Shown: positions 18,369 to 25,987 of the stretch, one piece after another | Position numbering within the stretch: the first letter of the stretch is position 1 | Layout of the letters: every line of letters begins with the position of its first letter | Assembly: GCF_046614675.1 (NCBI RefSeq) | Contig: NZ_JBKKJT010000013.1 | Location: 1 to 64,000, forward strand | Length of the DNA stretch: 64,000 bases | Reading direction: 5' to 3' | Source: Chryseobacterium cupriresistens | GTDB taxonomy: Bacteria > Bacteroidota > Bacteroidia > Flavobacteriales > Weeksellaceae | Program-made: the position numbers and the translations under genes | Notes under the pieces: generated by a model | The model's database searches: none | Told to the model about the DNA's origin: nothing | The model's input: the letters and a program-made list of their open reading frames with translations, nothing else

Positions 18369-20108
18369 ATGATGAGAGTTAAAGCCCTTTTTTTATTTAT
18401 TTTTTTCAGCAACTTACTTTATACAGAGAATAAAATAAGTGATAGCTTAAAAACATATAGCTATAAAGAATTAAAAGATAAATTTTATACCTATTATGAG
18501 AATATAAAGATTGAACAGTCAAAGGTTATAGCTCAATATTACCTCCAAAAAGCAAAAAAAGAACAAAATGCTCTTCAAATAGCAGACGGATATGTGCTTA
18601 TTCATTTTAACGAAAATTTTTCAAATGCCCTAAAATATCTTGACAGCACAGCAACAATTACAAAAAATTTAAAGGGAACAAAATATCCATCTCAGACTTA
18701 TCTAATGAAGGGAAACCTTTATTACAAACATGATAATTTAAAAAAAGCTTTAGATAATTATATTTTAGGACTACAATACGCAAAAGCTCAAAAAGATCCG
18801 CAACAGACCGCATATGCTAATATGGACATCGCCTATCTGAACAGCTACATTGGCAAAAATGCTGATGCAGCCAAAACGTTCAGATACTATTTATATAATG
18901 GAAATGATATTACAGATGAATCCCAGCATAACCAAATGCGTATAAGCCTTATATACTGCTATATAGAGCTCAATAAATTGGATTCTGCAAATATTCTAAT
19001 CAAGGAAGGATTAAAAACTCCATTAGCATTCACAAATAAGTATGTTCATCATCAATATACTTACTACGTAGGGGCATATAATTTAAAACTAAAAAAATAT
19101 GATATTGCCACTAAAAACTTCATAGCAGCTTATAAATATTTTTCCGGGATTCAAGATCAGAATATGAACTATAGTCTTTTAAATATTGGTAAATCTTATG
19201 AAGGTTTAAAAGATAAAACAAAAGCAGTTGAAAACTACACCAAACTAGACTCCATTATTTCAAAAAGTGGTTATACGTTTCCTGAATTAAGAGATGTATA
19301 TACTTTTCTTATTGATTACTATAAAGAAAATAATGATAAAGAAAAACAGCTTTACTCCATTGAGCGCTTTTTAAAGGTTGATCAAAAACTAGATGAACAG
19401 TTTAAATACCTTTCTACAGAAATACCTAGAAAGTACGACACTCCCAATCTTTTACAGGAAAAAGAAAATATCATTGAGGAATTAAAATTTAGAAAAAAGG
19501 TACTCTACATTTCTCTAGGCATACTTTTATTAATACTCTTATTCATTATATATTTATACTATAGATCAAAAAAAACAGAAAAGGAACAAAGAAAAATTGC
19601 ACAAGATTTGATTAGCTTGGTTGAAAAGAGAAATATTGAAGAAAAAAATGCAGAGGAAAAAAATAAGGCTAACAATATTGAAATAGCCCCGATAGCAATT
19701 CCTGAACAGGAAGAGCAAAATGATAAAACCTCTAAAACCATATCTGAAGAAGTTACTCAATTTATTTTACAAGAATTAAGAATATTTGAATCCAAGGAAC
19801 TTTTCTTAAAAAAAGGCATCACATTAGCCAGCTTAGCAAAAAATATAAAAACAAATACTGCTTATTTATCAGAAATAATCAATACTCATAAAGGAAAAAA
19901 CTTTGCAGCATACCTTAATGATCTTCGAATTGATTTTGCCTTAAGTAGATTGGTAAAAGATAAAAAATTCCGTTCCTATAAGTTATCTGTTATTGCAGAA
20001 GAGCTAGGATATAATAATGAACAGGCATTTTCTTTAGCTTTTAAGAAGAAAACCGGTACTACACTCTCAATGTACATCAAAGAAATTGATAATTTAGGCG
20101 ATTTTTAA
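18369..20108 (+). CDS. TPR-containing AraC-type transcriptional regulator
   Basis: A 579-residue one-protein sensor-regulator common in Flavobacteriia. A signal/anchor segment (residues 4-19) leads to a TPR-like helical array (about 30-350). A single strong membrane helix (near 375-397) and a charged linker lead to a C-terminal AraC-type double helix-turn-helix (about 465-575: TLASLAKNIKTNTAYLSEIIN, then the LSVIAEELGYNNEQAFSLAFK-type second helix and KKTGTT). The TPR part would sit outside the cytoplasm and the DNA-binding part inside. As the first gene of the peptide locus it is the likely local regulator. Two ATGs are adjacent; 18369 is used. Confidence 0.85.
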   Translation: MMRVKALFLFIFFSNLLYTENKISDSLKTYSYKELKDKFYTYYENIKIEQSKVIAQYYLQKAKKEQNALQIADGYVLIHFNENFSNALKYLDSTATITKNLKGTKYPSQTYLMKGNLYYKHDNLKKALDNYILGLQYAKAQKDPQQTAYANMDIAYLNSYIGKNADAAKTFRYYLYNGNDITDESQHNQMRISLIYCYIELNKLDSANILIKEGLKTPLAFTNKYVHHQYTYYVGAYNLKLKKYDIATKNFIAAYKYFSGIQDQNMNYSLLNIGKSYEGLKDKTKAVENYTKLDSIISKSGYTFPELRDVYTFLIDYYKENNDKEKQLYSIERFLKVDQKLDEQFKYLSTEIPRKYDTPNLLQEKENIIEELKFRKKVLYISLGILLLILLFIIYLYYRSKKTEKEQRKIAQDLISLVEKRNIEEKNAEEKNKANNIEIAPIAIPEQEEQNDKTSKTISEEVTQFILQELRIFESKELFLKKGITLASLAKNIKTNTAYLSEIINTHKGKNFAAYLNDLRIDFALSRLVKDKKFRSYKLSVIAEELGYNNEQAFSLAFKKKTGTTLSMYIKEIDNLGDF

Positions 20109-20219
20109 AATAACCACAAAAAATTGTTTTACAAATAGTTAATCCATTTATTTTTATAAATTCATGTAGTAAATTTATAAATCTAAAACCTCAAGACTTT
20201 TTTATGATTAGCACTTGTG

Positions 20220-20304
20220 TATGTTTGCTACAGGTAAAAACACAAAATTTATTTTTTGTATGTGTACAGTACAAAATATAAATATAAGGACTGATCAGTA
20301 CCTT
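20220..20304 (+). promoter_or_regulatory. Promoter and dyad in the leader of precursor peptide A
   Basis: TATGTTTG (20220-20227) is a -7 element giving a leader of about 125 bases. Inside it, AAGGACTGA (20286-20294) and TCAGT-A-CCTT (20295-20304) form a near-perfect dyad centred on ACTGATCAGT. It may be an operator or a short RNA hairpin; placement after the start site makes RNA or roadblock control possible. Confidence 0.4.
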
Positions 20305-20358
20305 CTCCCATCCAGGGATATATGGCAAACAAATATTAATTCAAAAAAAAATTTAATA

Positions 20359-20562
20359 ATGAAAAAGTTAGCAGGAATGAAGAAAGGTTTTTCTTCTTTG
20401 GAAAACAAAAAACTAAAAAGAGACGATTTAAAATCAGTAAATGGTAGCTTAAAGTCTTATGCTATTCAATCTAGTGCTGCAGTTACAACACCAGGATGCT
20501 ACGAAGCTGACCACTATACATCTAATGGAGGTGAGTATATTGATAGACTAGAAGTTTGCTAG
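20359..20562 (+). CDS. Leader-type RiPP/bacteriocin precursor peptide A
   Basis: A 67-residue peptide with the look of a ribosomally made natural-product precursor. The N-terminal half (MKKLAGMKKGFSSLENKKL, then KRDDLKSVNGS near residues 22-32) resembles Bacteroidota leaders that end in a G-[GAS] cleavage site. The C-terminal part is rich in Ser/Thr/Ala, then has two cysteines and acidic and Thr/Asp/Glu residues of the sort crosslinked in graspetides. The frame extends upstream to 20215, but the ATG at 20359 starts the leader. A strong terminator follows, so the peptide can be made in excess over the genes downstream. Confidence 0.7.
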   Translation: MKKLAGMKKGFSSLENKKLKRDDLKSVNGSLKSYAIQSSAAVTTPGCYEADHYTSNGGEYIDRLEVC

Positions 20563-20581
20563 TATGTGAATAAAGAAAGAG

Positions 20582-20607
20582 GGAGGGTTAAATCCCCTCC
20601 TTTTTTT
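20582..20607 (+). terminator. Terminator after precursor peptide A
   Basis: GGAGGG (20582-20587) pairs with CCCTCC (20595-20600), followed by seven T. Partial readthrough would feed the lipoprotein and downstream genes at lower level. Confidence 0.8.
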
Positions 20608-20633
20608 CACCATATTATAAAATTAAATCATTT

Positions 20634-21506
20634 ATGAAAATTTCATCATTAATAAGATCTGGTTTTCTTCTTATTGCTTTATTATCCCTTACATCCTGTA
20701 AAAAGAATTACATTACTTATTATAACAAAGTAAATGAGGCTGACAGCATATACAGAATGGCCAATAACCCTAAACTAGCTGTAAAAGAGTATCGGAAAAT
20801 TTTTGAAGAATATACTCCTAAAAATCAGGACCGTATTGAAGAATATGCAACTTATATAACCCTTGCCGATCAATATCATGAAGATTTTGGTGGAAAAAAA
20901 AGCCTTTATCAGCTAATTTCTCTGGTTGCTCCTTATGGTGATGAATATAGAAAATACCTGCCCCTTTTTAATAAATATGGAATAGACAATCCATCTGTAG
21001 AACAAAAAATAACAGAATGGAAACAAGGCCTGGATAAAAAACTCATTGATTCTTTCAAGATTGCACTGATAAGGGATCAGGAAGGACGACCTCTTGATAC
21101 TGCACTGACCAGAAAAAACGTTGAGAAAAACGCAAAACTATTAATATGGACCTTTAAAAATTATGGATTTCCAACGCCTGAAAAAATTGGATGGTTTCCT
21201 ATGCCTACCTTTATCTCTCATATGGTTGAGTCCAAAAAAGATTATCCTTTTATAAAGGACAAATTACTGGAATATGTAAAATCGGGAGATTTTTCTCCTC
21301 GTGACTATGCAAGAATGGAAGATACTTACTTAGGATCTCATAAAAAAATCACACGCTACGGCTTTAATATGATTCCGGTACAAGACAGTACGCAGATTGA
21401 TCGCAACCGTAAAAGCCTGGGAATCCCAAGTATGAAACACAGCTCGAAAATAAGAAAAGATTATTTAAAAAAAAAGAAGCAGAATGATACTCGTCATATC
21501 GAATAA
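20634..21506 (+). CDS. Lipoprotein of the peptide locus, unknown function
   Basis: A 290-residue predicted lipoprotein: hydrophobic signal, then the lipobox LTSC with the acylated cysteine at residue 22. The mature part is helical and charged with TPR-like spacing (residues 40-110) and a Lys-rich tail. I do not recognise a named family. It sits between precursor A and the ATP-grasp stump and overlaps the latter by 23 bases, so it belongs to the same transcript. A role in holding, exporting or giving immunity to the peptide is a guess from position only. Confidence 0.65.
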   Translation: MKISSLIRSGFLLIALLSLTSCKKNYITYYNKVNEADSIYRMANNPKLAVKEYRKIFEEYTPKNQDRIEEYATYITLADQYHEDFGGKKSLYQLISLVAPYGDEYRKYLPLFNKYGIDNPSVEQKITEWKQGLDKKLIDSFKIALIRDQEGRPLDTALTRKNVEKNAKLLIWTFKNYGFPTPEKIGWFPMPTFISHMVESKKDYPFIKDKLLEYVKSGDFSPRDYARMEDTYLGSHKKITRYGFNMIPVQDSTQIDRNRKSLGIPSMKHSSKIRKDYLKKKKQNDTRHIE

Positions 21507-21672
21507 CAGAGATTCCACGACTACAAAAGTCATCAAATATCTTTCGGCAATGAGAAAGAAGTTTATTCGTGTGCATGAAGATGAGTTTTTTGAAATTAAA
21601 ACCGATAAGAAAAGAATTTACCTGATAAGTGACAGAAACATTTTTTTTCTGGACCTCAAAATAAAATACTGA
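21484..21672 (+). pseudogene. N-terminal stump of grasp-with-spasm ATP-grasp enzyme
   Basis: The 62 residues begin MILVISNNRDSTTTKVIKYL and continue with FIRVHEDEFFEIKT and RIYLISDRN. From memory this matches the first 60 residues of the ATP-grasp maturase of grasp-with-spasm RiPP systems, which normally runs over 300 residues and next has a VWYRRG-type motif. Here translation stops just before that point and no ATP-grasp core follows. No SPASM partner is present. It is best read as a truncated remnant, although a retained small peptide-binding protein is possible. The start overlaps the lipoprotein gene by 23 bases. Confidence 0.55.
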
Positions 21673-21729
21673 AGATCAAATAAAATTTATCAACATCCGT
21701 TTATATCTCACTAATAAAGGAGATTTTTT

Positions 21730-21760
21730 TTTGTATATTTAAAACATCTGTGTATTTTAG
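21730..21760 (+). promoter_or_regulatory. Promoter of the VKOR/thioredoxin gene
   Basis: -33 TTTG (21730-21733), a 19 bp spacer and -7 TATTTTAG (21753-21760; consensus TAnnTTTG) lie just before the ATG at 21775. This gives the export half of the locus its own promoter. Confidence 0.5.
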
Positions 21761-21774
21761 ATAAAAATATTAAT

Positions 21775-23289
21775 ATGATTTTTGACAAACTAATTAACCA
21801 TCTAAAACTAGATAAACAGGAATTTATTTTCCAGTTCAACTCTCATCCCAATTACCCATCTGCACTGGCATTCAGTGACACACTCAACTTTATGGGGGTA
21901 AAAAATGACGCTTATGAACTTGACAAAGAATATTGGGACGAACTTCCGGAGGAATTTATTGCCATTGTTGAGAATTCATTCTCTCTTGTAAAAAAGTCAG
22001 GAAGCAATTATTCAGTATATTCGGAAAAAGCAAAAACTTTCGGTAAAGAGGAGCTTTATAATAAATCAACGGACTTTGTACTATTGTTTGAAAAAACAGA
22101 AAATGCAGAAAGCAAACTGACATTCAATTTCAAGCCGGTTCTCTATATTATTTTTGCTGCCGTTCTTGCTTATTCTTTTATTAGCCAAACCATTTACGAA
22201 GCTCTATTTAATGTACTTTCCTTAGCAGGAGTTTATATTTCCCTGGAAATTTTCAATCAGAAATTCGGAAATACCTCTACTGTCATCGGAAGTATATGTG
22301 GAGGTGGAGGTGCTGCAGCAAGTCAGACAGCCAACTCGTGTGATAAGATCATCAAACAGGATAAAACCAGTATTCTGGGCTTAAAATTTGCAGATTTTTC
22401 TCTGATTTATTTTGCAGGACTTGCCGTACTAGGTCTGTTCTTACCGGCAACAGCGTATATCGTAAAAGGTTTCACATTCGTTTCTGTACTTGCAATCGGG
22501 TACTCTCTGTACATTCAGGCATTTATAGAAAAAACATTCTGCAGAGTATGTCTTTTGATCATTTCAATTCTTGTAGGCCAGATCGTAGTAAGCAGTTTAT
22601 TTTTCGAGAATTTGTCATTCAGTGTGGGAACTCTTTTATTGACTGTCATTCTGTGGGCTCTTGTATTTTCTGCGGTTATTTATTTCAATACTCTTCTTGA
22701 GCAAAAAGAAACGCTGCAAAAATCGAATGCAAAAAATCTCAGATTCAAAAGAAACTATGAGCTTTTCAAAAATCAGATGGAACAAAATCCAAAAATAGAA
22801 TTTCAGGATACTGAAACTTTTGCTGTTGGAAAAAGGGATGCCAAGCTTCGTATTTCTATCGTTTCCAACCCATACTGTGGTTTCTGTAAAGATGCGCATA
22901 AATTGGTGGAAGGACTTTTGGAGAAATACCCTGATGATATTTCATTGCAGATGAGATTCAATTACAGCCCGGACAGAGCTCCAGAAAAATATACACAGCT
23001 TATTTCAGATTTAACTCATATTTATCATAACAAACCTGAAAAAGAGTTTTTACACGCTGTTGAAGAATGGTTTGAAACCAAGGATGAAGGCAAAATCAAT
23101 GCACTTTCCGGAGGAAAAGTAAATTCAGAAAATCTGGATCCGCTGATAGAGATGTCTAAGGAAAACAGTAATGCAGGATTAAGCTTTACGCCAATCTTTA
23201 TCATCAACGGATATCAGTTCCCGGATAAGTATGATCGCGAAGATATCACCTTCTTTATTGATGAATTAATCGAGGATGATGAGATTTAG
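21775..23289 (+). CDS. C39-like/VKOR/thioredoxin fusion oxidoreductase
   Basis: A 504-residue membrane protein that probably makes or moves disulfides in exported peptides. Residues 1-115 resemble a peptidase C39-like domain (FNSHPNYPSALAFSDTL region) without the catalytic cysteine. Residues about 118-310 form a vitamin K epoxide reductase (VKOR) bundle with a cysteine pair near 175 and 188 and the CRVC active-site motif near 256-259. The C-terminal third is a DsbA-like thioredoxin domain with NPYCGFCKDAH near residue 367 and a cis-Pro loop (FTPIFIING). VKOR recycles quinone while reoxidising the thioredoxin domain. The neighbouring Cys-rich precursor and PCAT exporter make the peptide its likely substrate. 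Confidence 0.82.
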   Translation: MIFDKLINHLKLDKQEFIFQFNSHPNYPSALAFSDTLNFMGVKNDAYELDKEYWDELPEEFIAIVENSFSLVKKSGSNYSVYSEKAKTFGKEELYNKSTDFVLLFEKTENAESKLTFNFKPVLYIIFAAVLAYSFISQTIYEALFNVLSLAGVYISLEIFNQKFGNTSTVIGSICGGGGAAASQTANSCDKIIKQDKTSILGLKFADFSLIYFAGLAVLGLFLPATAYIVKGFTFVSVLAIGYSLYIQAFIEKTFCRVCLLIISILVGQIVVSSLFFENLSFSVGTLLLTVILWALVFSAVIYFNTLLEQKETLQKSNAKNLRFKRNYELFKNQMEQNPKIEFQDTETFAVGKRDAKLRISIVSNPYCGFCKDAHKLVEGLLEKYPDDISLQMRFNYSPDRAPEKYTQLISDLTHIYHNKPEKEFLHAVEEWFETKDEGKINALSGGKVNSENLDPLIEMSKENSNAGLSFTPIFIINGYQFPDKYDREDITFFIDELIEDDEI

Positions 23290-23343
23290 CAAATAAATCT
23301 TCTTCATTTAAAAATTTCACTATCTTAGGAAAAACAAAATAAC

Positions 23344-23374
23344 CATCTGAAAAGATGTAAAAGAGTAGAAAAAC
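23344..23374 (+). promoter_or_regulatory. Divergent copy of the ATCYGAAAA/AGAGTARGA leader motif
   Basis: CATC-TGAAAA-GATG hairpin (23344-23357), then AGAGTAGA (23362-23369). Loop and downstream box match the three better copies at 25696, 43625 and 46959. It lies in the gap before the PCAT exporter gene. Confidence 0.4.
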
Positions 23375-23435
23375 GGTGATCAATGGGACTATTTCCAGTT
23401 TACCATTTCATTGAATTATAATTGAATTAAAGCAA

Positions 23436-23462
23436 AAATGTCGCCATCTATTGGCGGCATTT
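23436..23462 (+). terminator. Hairpin before the PCAT gene, possible attenuator
   Basis: AAATGTCGCC pairs with GGCGGCATTT over 10 bp with one G-U and a 7-base loop, followed by a weak T-stretch. It ends 17 bases before the PCAT start codon and after the motif at 23344, so it may terminate the VKOR transcript or act as an attenuator. Confidence 0.55.
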
Positions 23463-23479
23463 TATAATGAGTAGTAGTT

Positions 23480-25675
23480 TTGAAAAAAAAGTTTCCTTTT
23501 TATAAGCAGCCAGATACCAAAGACTGCGGTCCTACATGTCTCAGGATCGTAAGTAAGTATTATGGTAAAAGTATATCCCTGCAGCAGATTCGTAACCTCT
23601 CCGAAACCACCCGTGAAGGAAGCAGCCTTCTTGGGCTGAGTGATGCCGCAGAAAATCTGGGATTCCGGTCAATGGGAGTCCAGATCGATTTCAATACCCT
23701 CAAAGAAGAAGTTCCATTTCCATGTGTAGCACACTGGAATAAAAATCACTTTGTAGTTGTATACAAAATTGACAAAAATAACAAAGTATATATCTCAGAT
23801 CCCAGCTATGGACTGATCACTTATACCAGAGAAGAATTCATCAAGTCCTGGATTGGAGAAAATGCCAACGAAAATACAGAAGAAGGAATTGTCCTGATCC
23901 TTGAAACTACTCCTGCATTCTTTCAAACAGAATTTGATGCAGAAGAAAGTAAGGCAAGTTTTACATTCCTTTCCAAATATCTTCTAAAGTACAAAACACT
24001 TGTTATACAGCTTGCGATCGGACTTTTAGGTGGGAGTTTACTTTCCCTTATATTTCCTTTTCTTACCCAAAGTATTGTAGATGTCGGCATCCAGAACCAG
24101 GATATTAATTTTATCTATGTGGTTTTGCTTGCACAGATTATGTTATTTCTGGGAAGAATGGGAATTGAAACCATAAGAAGCTGGATTCTTCTCCACCTTT
24201 CAGCAAGAATTAACATTTCGATCATCTCCGATTTCTTTATTAAATTGATGAAACTTCCGATAAGTTTCTTTGATACCAGGATGACAGGAGATATCATGCA
24301 GAGAATTAATGACCATCACAGAATTGAACAGCTTCTTACAAGTTCTTCATTGAATACATTATTCTCACTGGTGAACCTTATCATTTTCAGTATTGTCTTA
24401 CTGTTTTATGATTACAGGCTTTTCCTTGTTTATCTTGTTGGAGCAGTATTGTATATCGGATGGATCAGTTTCTTCCTGAAAAAAAGAAAAGAACTTGATT
24501 ATAAGCGATTCTCTCAGGTATCTCAGGAGCAGAGTAAAGTCATCGAGCTTATCAACGGAATGCAGGAAATCAAAATGCATAATGCTGAAAAACAAAAACG
24601 ATGGGACTGGGAATTTCTTCAGGTAAAACTATTTAAAATCAGGATAAAATCTCTATCCTTAGAACAATGGCAGTCTGTGGGAGGTAACTTTATCAATCAG
24701 ATGAAAGATATTCTGGTGAGTTTTCTTTCTGCTAAACTTGTTTTAAGCGGAAACCTTACTTTGGGGATGATGCTTTCTGTTCAGTATATCATCGGACAGC
24801 TGAACAGCCCGCTTCTTCAGCTTATCGACTTTATCAAGCAGACACAGGATGCTAAAATCTCTCTTGAAAGATTGGGAGAAATCCACGATAAAGATGATGA
24901 AGAAGATAAGAATGAGCAATACGTTACCGATATTCCGAAACAAGATATTGAAATCAAAGATATGTCGTTCAGATATATTGGTTCCGATGTTCCGGTTTTT
25001 GAAAATCTCAGCCTTACGATACCTTATCAGCAAACGACAGCAATTGTAGGAGCCAGTGGAAGTGGAAAGACAACTTTATTGAAACTGCTGATGAAGTTTT
25101 ATGATCCTGATCAGGGTGAAATCAGAATCGGAAATACCAATATGAAAAATATTTCTCCGAGATACTGGAGGGATCATTGCGGTGTTGTCATGCAGGAAGG
25201 ATATGTATTCAATGACACCATTGCCAACAATATTGCTGTTGGTGAAGATCATATAGATAAACAAAAGCTGAGACGCGCTGTAGAAATAGCCAATATCAAA
25301 GATTTTATTGAAAGTCTTCCATTAAGCTATAACACCAAAATCGGAAATGAGGGCGTTGGAGTAAGTGGTGGCCAGAAACAGAGACTTTTCATTGCAAGAG
25401 CTGTTTATAAAGCTCCTGAATATATTTTGTTTGATGAAGCTACCTCTGCACTGGATGCCAATAATGAAAAAGTGATCATGGAAAACCTTGAGCAGTTCTT
25501 CAAAGGCAAAACAGCAGTGGTGATTGCCCATAGACTTTCCACAGTAAGACATGCGGACAAAATCATTGTACTGGATCAGGGAAGAGTGGTAGAAGAAGGA
25601 AGCCATGCTGAGCTGGTAGACTTAAGAGGAGAATATTACAGATTGGTAAGAAATCAGCTTGAATTAGGAAATTAA
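23480..25675 (+). CDS. Peptidase-containing ABC transporter (PCAT), bacteriocin exporter
   Basis: A 731-residue exporter that cuts the leader from a double-glycine-type precursor and pumps the product out. Residues 1-140 are a C39 peptidase with the QPDTKDCGPTCL active site (Cys16) and catalytic His (AHWNKNHF) and Asp (ISDPSYG). Residues about 165-470 are the six-helix ABC membrane domain. The nucleotide-binding domain has Walker A GASGSGKTT (near 523), the VSGGQKQR signature (near 627), Walker B ILFDEATSALD (near 650) and an H-loop (AHRLST). The start is TTG at 23480; an upstream in-frame ATG is cut off by a stop. Its substrate should be the GG-leader peptide encoded directly downstream, working with the HlyD gene. 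Confidence 0.93.
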   Translation: MKKKFPFYKQPDTKDCGPTCLRIVSKYYGKSISLQQIRNLSETTREGSSLLGLSDAAENLGFRSMGVQIDFNTLKEEVPFPCVAHWNKNHFVVVYKIDKNNKVYISDPSYGLITYTREEFIKSWIGENANENTEEGIVLILETTPAFFQTEFDAEESKASFTFLSKYLLKYKTLVIQLAIGLLGGSLLSLIFPFLTQSIVDVGIQNQDINFIYVVLLAQIMLFLGRMGIETIRSWILLHLSARINISIISDFFIKLMKLPISFFDTRMTGDIMQRINDHHRIEQLLTSSSLNTLFSLVNLIIFSIVLLFYDYRLFLVYLVGAVLYIGWISFFLKKRKELDYKRFSQVSQEQSKVIELINGMQEIKMHNAEKQKRWDWEFLQVKLFKIRIKSLSLEQWQSVGGNFINQMKDILVSFLSAKLVLSGNLTLGMMLSVQYIIGQLNSPLLQLIDFIKQTQDAKISLERLGEIHDKDDEEDKNEQYVTDIPKQDIEIKDMSFRYIGSDVPVFENLSLTIPYQQTTAIVGASGSGKTTLLKLLMKFYDPDQGEIRIGNTNMKNISPRYWRDHCGVVMQEGYVFNDTIANNIAVGEDHIDKQKLRRAVEIANIKDFIESLPLSYNTKIGNEGVGVSGGQKQRLFIARAVYKAPEYILFDEATSALDANNEKVIMENLEQFFKGKTAVVIAHRLSTVRHADKIIVLDQGRVVEEGSHAELVDLRGEYYRLVRNQLELGN

Positions 25676-25695
25676 CCAAGATAAAGCCACCATAT

Positions 25696-25726
25696 AGCGG
25701 AATCCGAAAAGCTTACAGAGTAGGAA
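25696..25726 (+). promoter_or_regulatory. Leader motif copy 1, possible pseudoknot
   Basis: AGC (25696-25698), loop GGAATCCGAAAA (25699-25710), GCT (25711-25713), then AGAGTA and GGA (25723-25725). The loop TCC (25703-25705) can pair with that GGA, giving an H-type pseudoknot. It sits 22 bases before the start of precursor peptide B. Confidence 0.55.
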
Positions 25727-25747
25727 AAATAAAAACTAATAGTAATC

Positions 25748-25942
25748 ATGAAAAATCTTAAAAAACTTTCGAGAAAAGATTTGACATTTGTCAGCGGAGG
25801 TGTTATTATTCCGGACAACAACTGCTGTGGATCCTGGTGTCTAGGCAGCTGGGTACCATGCCGCATAAAGCACTTTGAATGCCCGCCGGATGCAGACACT
25901 TCGCCACCATCATGGTATGACGGGAACTGCCCAATTATTTAA
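25748..25942 (+). CDS. Double-glycine leader, six-cysteine bacteriocin-like precursor B
   Basis: A 64-residue precursor. The 18-residue leader (MKNLKKLSRKDLTFVSGG) ends in a classical GG site for C39 cleavage. The 46-residue core has six cysteines, several Pro/Trp and few charges, suggesting a compact disulfide-bonded peptide. It lies between the PCAT and HlyD genes, its likely exporter, with the VKOR/thioredoxin protein upstream as the likely source of disulfides. The leader is nearly identical to that of the orphan peptide at 46937. Antibacterial activity is assumed for such peptides but not shown by the sequence. Confidence 0.82.
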   Translation: MKNLKKLSRKDLTFVSGGVIIPDNNCCGSWCLGSWVPCRIKHFECPPDADTSPPSWYDGNCPII

Positions 25943-25987
25943 ATTATATTCCCCCTGAAATATTGGGGGAAATTTTACTACATAACA

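Noticed and set aside
20215..20358. N-terminal extension of precursor peptide A
   Set aside because: The extra 48 residues overlap the promoter-leader region; the leader-like sequence begins at the ATG at 20359.
20359..21672. Complete grasp-with-spasm RiPP pathway
   Set aside because: The ATP-grasp frame is only 62 residues and no SPASM gene is found, so an intact pathway cannot be claimed.
25696..25726. Assignment of the leader motif to the preQ1 or SAM-II class
   Set aside because: Size and topology are similar, but the conserved loop and tail sequences do not match what I know of those classes, and the downstream genes are unrelated to queuosine or methionine.
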